Shown here: positions 59,168 through 64,000 of the stretch, in pieces | Numbering within the stretch: the stretch's first letter is position 1 | Layout: the number at the start of each line of letters is the position of its first letter | Origin: Gammaproteobacteria bacterium | Lineage (GTDB): Bacteria; Pseudomonadota; Gammaproteobacteria; JABHGC01 | Direction: 5' to 3' | DNA length: 64,000 nt | Assembly (NCBI GenBank): GCA_027077805.1 | Contig: JALWTS010000030.1 | Span: 1-64,000 of the forward strand | Translations under genes and position numbers: made by a program | Notes under the pieces: model-generated | What the model was told of the DNA's origin: nothing | Databases searched by the model: none | The model's input: only the letters and a program-made list of their open reading frames with translations

Positions 59168-59198
59168 ACTACACTCATTATTGTTACGTTAGAATTTA

Positions 59199-59239
59199 AT
59201 TATAGCCTTTGGATTAAAGGCTGATAGAAAGTATAGCAC
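59199..59239 (-). promoter_or_regulatory. Candidate promoter region of the NRPS gene
   Basis: Read on the minus strand, GTGCTATACT (59230-59239) is an extended -10 element, about 62 bases before the start codon, with only a weak -35. A perfect TATAAT lies closer at 59199-59204. Between them AGCCTTT and AAAGGCT can form a 7-bp stem. I saw no convincing Fur or other operator in the 230-base gap to htpG. Confidence 0.4.
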
Positions 59240-59355
59240 GCTGAGACTCGTTAATAAGACGAATCAAACAGAATATTTAATATCACAGGGGGAGTCATCG
59301 CAATAATAATAGATTTTAACGACATTTGATGAGTGATTTTCATTATGACACAAAA

Positions 59356-59378
59356 AAGGGCAGGGATTTCCTGCCCTT
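59356..59378 (-). terminator. Rho-independent terminator of htpG
   Basis: Perfect 9-bp stem AAGGGCAGG / CCTGCCCTT with a 5-base loop, followed on the minus strand by a run of six T (two within the stem). It begins 20 bases after the htpG stop and insulates the NRPS promoter from htpG read-through. Confidence 0.85.
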
Positions 59379-59397
59379 AAAAAAAAAACCTCTCATT

Positions 59398-61428
59398 TCA
59401 AGCTGATTTGGCTTCAGACATGGCCAAAATCAAGCCATTAAACCGCTGCACAAAACTCGCAGGATCCTCTAATTGCCCCCCTTCACTTAATAAGGCTTGA
59501 TCCAATAAAATTTGTGCCCAATCTTTAAACCGTTGCTCATCGGATTCTTCCCGAATACGATTCACTAACGCATGGCTTGGATTAATTTCTAAAGTAGGTT
59601 TACTCATAGGCATGCCTTGACCCGATGCTTGTAAAATTCGCTCAAGATTACCACTCATATCATACTCACCTTTGACTAAACATGCCGGTGATGAGGTTAA
59701 ACGATGACTGACTTTCACGTCTTTAACTTGTTCACCCAAAGCGGTTTTGATTTTTTCCACAAAATCTTTTTGCTCTTCTTCCACTTTTTCTTGATCTTTT
59801 TTGCTTTCCTCATCTTCCATTTTACCGAGGTCCAAATCACCTTTGGTCACAGATTGCAAGGGTTTACCATCAAATTCATGTAAATGAGAAGTCAACCATT
59901 CATCTACTCGTTCATGCAGTAATAAAACCTCAATGCCTTTGCTACGGAATACCTCTAAATGAGGGCTATGTTTTGCTGCCGCAAAACTATCGGCGGTAAC
60001 ATAATAGATTTTTTCTTGCCCTTCTTTCATACGAGCGACATAGTCTTCTAAAGATACGGTTTGTTCTTCGGTATCGTTATGCGTGCTGGCAAAACGGAAT
60101 AACTTGGCAATGCGTTCTTTATGGCTAAAATCTTCCGCAGGGCCTTCTTTCATCACTTTACCAAATTCCTTCCAGAAGGTTTGGTATTTTTCTGGTTCAT
60201 CTTTGGCTAATTTTTCTAATAAGCCTAAGATTTTCTTCACTGAGGCACTTTTAATGCTTTCAATAATTTTATTATGTTGTAAGATTTCTCTGGAAATATT
60301 TAAGGGTAAATCATTAGAATCAATCACCCCTTTCACAAAACGTAAATATTGTGGCATGAGATGCTCAGCATCATCCATAATAAATACACGTCTCACATAT
60401 AATTTAATTCCTTGACGTTTTTCTCTGTCCCATAAATCATAAGGGGCATGGGATGGAATATAGAATAATGACGTGTATTCATGTTTCCCCTCTACTTTGC
60501 TATGCACATACTGCATGGGTTCTTGGAAATCATGAGAAATATGTTTATAAAATTCATGATATTCTTCTTTAGAAATATCTGTCTTAGAACGCATCCACAA
60601 AGCCGATGCTTGATTGACTCTTTCATATTCAACGGCAGTGGCTTCTTCAGCGGTATCGTCTTTCTTCTCATCATCTTTCGTTTCGGCTTCTGCCTTAGTG
60701 TCATCCTCACCCTCGGATTCAACTTCACCTTCAATCACATCATCCGCTTCTACATTATCGCTTGCGACAGGGACATCTTTTTCCATTTCAATAGGAATGG
60801 GAATATGATCCGAGAATTTACGAATAATCGAACGAAGTTTAAAACCATCTAAAAATTCGTCATATTCCTCACCTTCACGAAGATGCAATACAATGTCAGT
60901 ACCACGTTCGGCTTTTTCAATGGTTTCAATACTAAAATCGCCTTCGCCACCTGACTCCCAAAGCACGCCATGAGAAGGTTCTAAGCCCGCACGACGAGTT
61001 TTTAACACCACTTTATCCGCTACAATAAATACCGAATAAAAGCCCACGCCAAATTGACCGATTAACTGATTATCTTTACTTTGCTCACCCGTTAATGATT
61101 CAAAAAAGGCTTTCGTCCCTGATTTCGCAATAGTACCAATATTTTCCAGTACTTCCGCCCGATTCATACCAATACCATTATCGGTAACCGTAATCGTACG
61201 TTGTTCTTTATCAAAAGTGACTCTGACTTTAAGATCGCCATCCCCTTCAAATAAGGCATCATCCGTTAACGCTTCAAAGCGTAGCTTATCCACGGCATCT
61301 GAGGCATTGGAAATTAATTCTCTTAAAAAAATTTCCTTATTACTATACAAGGAATGAATCATTAAATTTAATAATTGCTTCACTTCCGTTTGAAAATTTA
61401 AAGTTTCTTTATGTGCTTCCACACTCAT
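59398..61428 (-). CDS. htpG: Molecular chaperone HtpG (bacterial Hsp90)
   Basis: ATP-dependent dimeric cytoplasmic chaperone. N-terminal GHKL ATPase domain: [33 protein letters not shown] and [11 protein letters not shown]. Middle domain: [16 protein letters not shown] and [12 protein letters not shown]-terminal dimerisation domain from about 560. At 676 residues it is about 50 longer than E. coli HtpG (624). The extra length is an acidic Glu/Asp/Lys linker at about residues 213-265 between the ATPase and middle domains, like the charged linker of eukaryotic Hsp90. Ribosome binding site AGGAG 7 bases before the ATG, and a sigma-32-type promoter upstream. Confidence 0.97.
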   Translation of the reverse strand: MSVEAHKETLNFQTEVKQLLNLMIHSLYSNKEIFLRELISNASDAVDKLRFEALTDDALFEGDGDLKVRVTFDKEQRTITVTDNGIGMNRAEVLENIGTIAKSGTKAFFESLTGEQSKDNQLIGQFGVGFYSVFIVADKVVLKTRRAGLEPSHGVLWESGGEGDFSIETIEKAERGTDIVLHLREGEEYDEFLDGFKLRSIIRKFSDHIPIPIEMEKDVPVASDNVEADDVIEGEVESEGEDDTKAEAETKDDEKKDDTAEEATAVEYERVNQASALWMRSKTDISKEEYHEFYKHISHDFQEPMQYVHSKVEGKHEYTSLFYIPSHAPYDLWDREKRQGIKLYVRRVFIMDDAEHLMPQYLRFVKGVIDSNDLPLNISREILQHNKIIESIKSASVKKILGLLEKLAKDEPEKYQTFWKEFGKVMKEGPAEDFSHKERIAKLFRFASTHNDTEEQTVSLEDYVARMKEGQEKIYYVTADSFAAAKHSPHLEVFRSKGIEVLLLHERVDEWLTSHLHEFDGKPLQSVTKGDLDLGKMEDEESKKDQEKVEEEQKDFVEKIKTALGEQVKDVKVSHRLTSSPACLVKGEYDMSGNLERILQASGQGMPMSKPTLEINPSHALVNRIREESDEQRFKDWAQILLDQALLSEGGQLEDPASFVQRFNGLILAMSEAKSA

Positions 61429-61505
61429 TGATCGCTCCTACATGGTTATATCATCAGATTAGATTTTTAGTTTTTTACGTCACTAACACTAGAATTTTCA
61501 AATCA

Positions 61506-61534
61506 AGATGGGGGTAATAAGCGTAAAAATCAAG
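61506..61534 (-). promoter_or_regulatory. Heat-shock (sigma-32) promoter of htpG
   Basis: On the minus strand CTTGATT (61528-61534), a 14-base spacer, then CCCCATCT (61506-61513). The E. coli sigma-32 consensus is CTTGAAA-N13-15-CCCCATNT: the -10 is perfect and the -35 matches five of seven. It lies about 78 bases before the htpG ATG. Confidence 0.75.
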
Positions 61535-61585
61535 TGGTGATAATAAATTTAGTTACAAACTTATCATGGCATTTAATTATAAATT

Positions 61586-62209
61586 CTAAGAAACCTGCCA
61601 TTGCTTATCAACTTCCCCCTTATGCAAAAACAACCACTGCAATGCAATAATGGCACTGGCAGAATTAATCCGCCCTTGATAAAGCTCTTGTTTCGCTTGA
61701 GCTAAAGATAAAACATGCCCCCGAATATCTTCCCCCTCATGCTCCAAGCCATAAATTCCTCCGGCTTGGCTGGCATCGACTCGACCACAAAACAAACTCA
61801 TTTTCTCACTTGCCCCACCTGGACTGACATAATAGTCACAGATTGGAATCAGTGATTGAATTTCACAACCTGATTCTTCTAAAGTTTCACGCATTGCCAC
61901 GGATTCTTTCGATTCCCCTTCTTCAATCACCCCTGCCACTAATTCTAATAACCATGCTTGTTGACAGGCTTGTGGATTAGATTGGCCTTTGACAAACGCC
62001 CCAATCCGAAATTGTTCGACCATCACTACCGATTGCAATACAGGATCATATAATAATACTGCCACAGCATGACCACGCTCTAATAATTCTCGAACAATCG
62101 TTCGACTCCAACCTCCTTGAAATAGCTGGTGTTGTAGTTGATAAGACTCTAATCGAAAAAAACCTTGATAAACAATTGAATGTTTTTGAATTTTAACTTG
62201 ATAATCCAT
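61586..62209 (-). CDS. nudF: ADP-ribose pyrophosphatase-like Nudix hydrolase
   Basis: A 207-residue Nudix enzyme that probably cleaves ADP-ribose to AMP and ribose-5-phosphate. The Nudix box reads GVIEEGESKESVAMRETLEESG, matching Gx5Ex7REUxEExGU. Upstream, VVMVEQFRIGAF and the ELVAG strand are typical of the NudF subfamily, as is YYVSPGGASEKMSLFCG after the box. No ribosome binding site is evident before the ATG. The gene for the 194-aa membrane-anchored protein lies 93 bases upstream on the same strand. Substrate is inferred from the family. Confidence 0.88.
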   Translation of the reverse strand: MDYQVKIQKHSIVYQGFFRLESYQLQHQLFQGGWSRTIVRELLERGHAVAVLLYDPVLQSVVMVEQFRIGAFVKGQSNPQACQQAWLLELVAGVIEEGESKESVAMRETLEESGCEIQSLIPICDYYVSPGGASEKMSLFCGRVDASQAGGIYGLEHEGEDIRGHVLSLAQAKQELYQGRINSASAIIALQWLFLHKGEVDKQWQVS

Positions 62210-62302
62210 TATTTTGCGTTCACTTTAGAGAAAAAATATTCAATATTGATCCTAATAGATTACCATAAACGTTATGAAAGATTAAAAAGCGTGATATATC
62301 AA

Positions 62303-62887
62303 TTACAAAATCATAAAATCTTCGACCCAAATCACTTCACAAGCCCCATTTCCAGTATCCTTACGAGTTAAGGAACTTTTCCAACGCCAACCATCATCCG
62401 CTTCTACTTTGACTAAATGTCCTTTTAACTCAATTATATCGCCTTTTTTGACTTTTTTTAGCAGATATTCAATCCGCTCATTCGCTGGCAACATATGCAT
62501 ATTCGCACTATGGGTTTCTATTTCTCGTCTTGGAATGGGAAATTGTTTGACTTGCCAACGATACCAACGTCCTGATTGCCAAATTTTGATTTGATCTAAA
62601 ATGGTCTCATCGGACATATTCCCCCAACCTAAAGCGAAATCCAAAGGGGATAATTCGGCTTCTCGTCCGAAACTATAATCTTTGCGTGATAAAACTCTGG
62701 CCTTGATTTCAAAACTCGCTAAAGGCTTAATCGTATAACCTTTAAAATCAAATGACTTAGCACTGATCGGTCTCGTTTGAATGGGATCGTCTGCTGCCAC
62801 AACCCCCGGACCATGTCGTACTTCCTCTTCAGTAAAAAACCAAAAACCTAAACCAAGGAATACAATGATTATCAGGATTTGTTTCAT
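62303..62887 (-). CDS. Conserved membrane-anchored protein, function unknown
   Basis: A 194-residue protein with one N-terminal membrane segment (ILIIIVFLGLGFWFF, about residues 4-18) and the rest probably periplasmic. Distinct blocks: the stretch LDFALGWGNMSD, the Trp-rich WQSGRWYRWQV, the segment ETHSANMHMLPAN and KGDIIELKGHLVKVE. I recall similar unnamed proteins in other gammaproteobacteria but know no function. The GDIIELKGHLV segment looks like a small beta-barrel turn. No clear ribosome binding site. Divergent from the PLD-like gene, about 100 bases apart, and possibly co-transcribed with nudF. Confidence 0.8.
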   Translation of the reverse strand: MKQILIIIVFLGLGFWFFTEEEVRHGPGVVAADDPIQTRPISAKSFDFKGYTIKPLASFEIKARVLSRKDYSFGREAELSPLDFALGWGNMSDETILDQIKIWQSGRWYRWQVKQFPIPRREIETHSANMHMLPANERIEYLLKKVKKGDIIELKGHLVKVEADDGWRWKSSLTRKDTGNGACEVIWVEDFMIL

Positions 62888-62986
62888 TTATTTTTAATTT
62901 TTTAATAAGGGACTTCACTAAAATATAGCCTAAAAAATATTATCAAAATAAGCTATAATTTTGAACAGTATTATGATATTTATGAC

Positions 62987-63520
62987 ATGATGACTAAACT
63001 TACTTTGACTATTGATCCCAATGATTTTGTTTTAGGTGAAACCAAAGAGTTGATTCGTCTTAAAACCGCAACGGATCATCTTGCGATTAGCTTGGCAATG
63101 ATTGCTCAAGCAAAATATAATCTTTATATTTTTAACCCCCATTTAGACCCAGACATTTATGACCAAGCAAAATTAGTGGAAACCATTTCCAAATTTGCCA
63201 GACGTAGTGATAAAACTAAGGTTTATATTATAATAGAGCATGGTCTGGAAATAGTACAACGTAGCCATCAACTGTTAGCAATGGCACATCGTCTCAGCAG
63301 TTTTATTCAAATTAAAAAAGTTCATAAAGATTATGAAGGCTATGATGAAGCGTTTTTAATTGCAGATGATAGTGCTTATATCCATCGTAGAATAAGTGAA
63401 TTTTACCAAGGTCATGCTAATTTCTATGACTCTCACCAAACCAAAGAACTCACCCATTTATTTCAACGAATTTGGGATTGCAGTCAAGTTGACGTAGAAT
63501 TACGGCAACTCTCACTGTGA
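62987..63520 (+). CDS. Phospholipase D-like conserved protein of unknown function
   Basis: A 177-residue protein resembling a small conserved gammaproteobacterial family related to the PLD superfamily. Features: YNLYIFNPHLDPDIYD, KVYIIIEHGLEIVQRSHQLL, then DEAFLIADDSAYIHRRISEFYQGHANF near the place where active PLD enzymes have HKD. The HxKxxxxD motif itself is not present, so catalysis is doubtful. The start is ATG-ATG at 62987/62990; a TATAAT lies at 62954-62959. Followed after 16 bases by a 62-codon ORF. Confidence 0.75.
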   Translation: MMTKLTLTIDPNDFVLGETKELIRLKTATDHLAISLAMIAQAKYNLYIFNPHLDPDIYDQAKLVETISKFARRSDKTKVYIIIEHGLEIVQRSHQLLAMAHRLSSFIQIKKVHKDYEGYDEAFLIADDSAYIHRRISEFYQGHANFYDSHQTKELTHLFQRIWDCSQVDVELRQLSL

Positions 63521-63536
63521 ATCACATTAAATAGGT

Positions 63537-63725
63537 ATGGCAATGGATCCAGCAACCTTAGATCATTATCTTGAACAAATCTCGCAACAAGGTTGTAGTT
63601 ATACTTTGAAAGTCATTGATGATCTTGAAAATAATAATAACCAACTCCTAACGCATCTATCCACGGCTGACCAAAAACAATTACTGACTGAATTAAAACA
63701 AATTATGGCAATATATGAAAGATAA
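63537..63725 (+). CDS. Small helical ORF, function unknown
   Basis: A 62-codon frame starting 16 bases after the PLD-like gene, with AGG close before the ATG and a possible second start at codon 3. The product is acidic and probably all-helical (DPATLDHYLEQISQQG, then TADQKQLLTELKQIMAIYE). No family recognised. Its spacing suggests co-transcription with the gene before it. It stops 3 bases before the convergent thioredoxin-fold gene ends. Confidence 0.5.
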   Translation: MAMDPATLDHYLEQISQQGCSYTLKVIDDLENNNNQLLTHLSTADQKQLLTELKQIMAIYER

Positions 63726-63728
63726 ATT

Positions 63729-64000
63729 TTAAGGCTCTACTTGCTTTAATCTGGCACGTAATCCAATTTCAGTGGTCAAACCAAGCTCAACAAAGGCAAT
63801 CTTTCCTGTTGTATCGATGATTAAACTTGTGGGCGTCCCTTTAATACCATAGAAACCTGCCAGCAATCCTTTTTCATCAACTAAGGAAGGCAAATTGAGT
63901 TCGTTTTTTTGTAAAAATTGGCGTACTTGAGTATAAGTGCCTGACTGCATTGCCACAGGAATGACTTGATAATCTTGTTGAATCGCAATAATAGAATCAT
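63729..64000 (-). CDS. Thioredoxin-fold protein disulfide oxidoreductase (ScsD/TlpA-like), 5'-partial
   Basis: The frame is open to the window edge, so the N-terminal part, including any signal anchor and the CxxC active site, lies outside. About 90 C-terminal residues are visible: QQDYQVIPVAMQSG, the LPSLVDEKGLLAGFYGIKG segment, the cis-proline motif GTPTSLIIDTTGKI, and FVELGLTTEIGLRARL. This order matches the end of membrane-tethered periplasmic thioredoxins of the TlpA/DsbE/ScsD group. It converges on the 62-codon ORF. Redox activity cannot be confirmed without the CxxC. Confidence 0.8.
   Translation of the reverse strand, partial: DSIIAIQQDYQVIPVAMQSGTYTQVRQFLQKNELNLPSLVDEKGLLAGFYGIKGTPTSLIIDTTGKIAFVELGLTTEIGLRARLKQVEP

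Noticed and set aside
22763-59167. Hidden epimerisation or dual C/E domains
   Set aside because: I looked for the E-type motif HHxxxDxxSW and for the extra N-terminal HHxLxxxxGD of dual domains. Neither was found, and all standard C domains begin in the LCL style.
59168-59397. Possible Fur box before the NRPS (AATAATGAG near the start codon)
   Set aside because: Only a short part matches the 19-base Fur consensus and there is no second half, so a siderophore role is not supported by regulation.

Overview
The window is A+T-rich bacterial chromosome. Its housekeeping block, infA, clpA, clpS, icd, mnmA, hflD, purB, keeps the gene order I know from gammaproteobacteria such as Pseudomonas and, in part, E. 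coli. Proteins are rich in glutamine and asparagine, and AAA/CAA/TTA codons dominate. I read it as a low-GC gammaproteobacterium (a Thiotrichales-like sulfur bacterium would fit) but cannot name the genus from sequence alone.

Left part (1-9.7 kb): the end of an RND efflux pump that enters from outside the window, a leucine-rich-repeat protein, an AmpG-type muropeptide permease, a small basic protein with a good ribosome binding site, and an unrecognised 407-aa acidic/coiled-coil protein preceded by a 40-aa single-span membrane microprotein. An LpxL/HtrB-type acyltransferase and ffh (signal recognition particle GTPase) follow.

Centre-left (9.7-21.5 kb): divergent from ffh runs ypjD-like gene, SDR oxidoreductase, glcE, glcF, tightly spaced. 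Then come infA (+), clpA, clpS and icd (-), and mnmA, hflD and purB (+). All look intact. A 366-bp gap after purB carries four hairpins: a long nested terminator, two C-rich-loop hairpins and a perfect 32-bp palindrome.

Centre-right (21.8-59.2 kb): a two-gene minus-strand biosynthetic locus. One gene of 36.4 kb encodes a 12,134-residue nonribosomal peptide synthetase with ten modules and a terminal thioesterase. A stand-alone type II thioesterase lies downstream. My module reading is C-A-T | C-C*-A-T | C-A-T | C-C*-A-T | five C-A-T | C-C*-A-T-TE. The ten specificity residues read from each A domain suggest Gly - X - Gln - Thr - Asp - X' - Thr - aliphatic (Val/Ile-like) - Thr - X, where modules 2 and 10 have the same unassigned code. 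There is no epimerisation domain. The first C domain has no carrier domain before it, which suggests N-acylation (a lipopeptide) or hand-over from a protein encoded elsewhere. The most unusual feature is the extra condensation-superfamily domain (C*) placed between the normal C and A domains in modules 2, 4 and 10. All three copies have an intact HHxxxDG motif and a conserved linker. No MbtH, phosphopantetheinyl transferase, acyl ligase, tailoring enzyme, regulator or dedicated exporter lies next to the locus.

Right part (59.4-64 kb): htpG with an unusually long acidic linker, a rho-independent terminator and a clear sigma-32-type promoter. Then a nudF-like Nudix hydrolase, a membrane-anchored conserved protein, a PLD-like protein of unknown role, a 62-aa ORF, and the C-terminal part of a thioredoxin-fold protein cut by the window end. 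I found no tRNA, rRNA, CRISPR array or insertion sequence.
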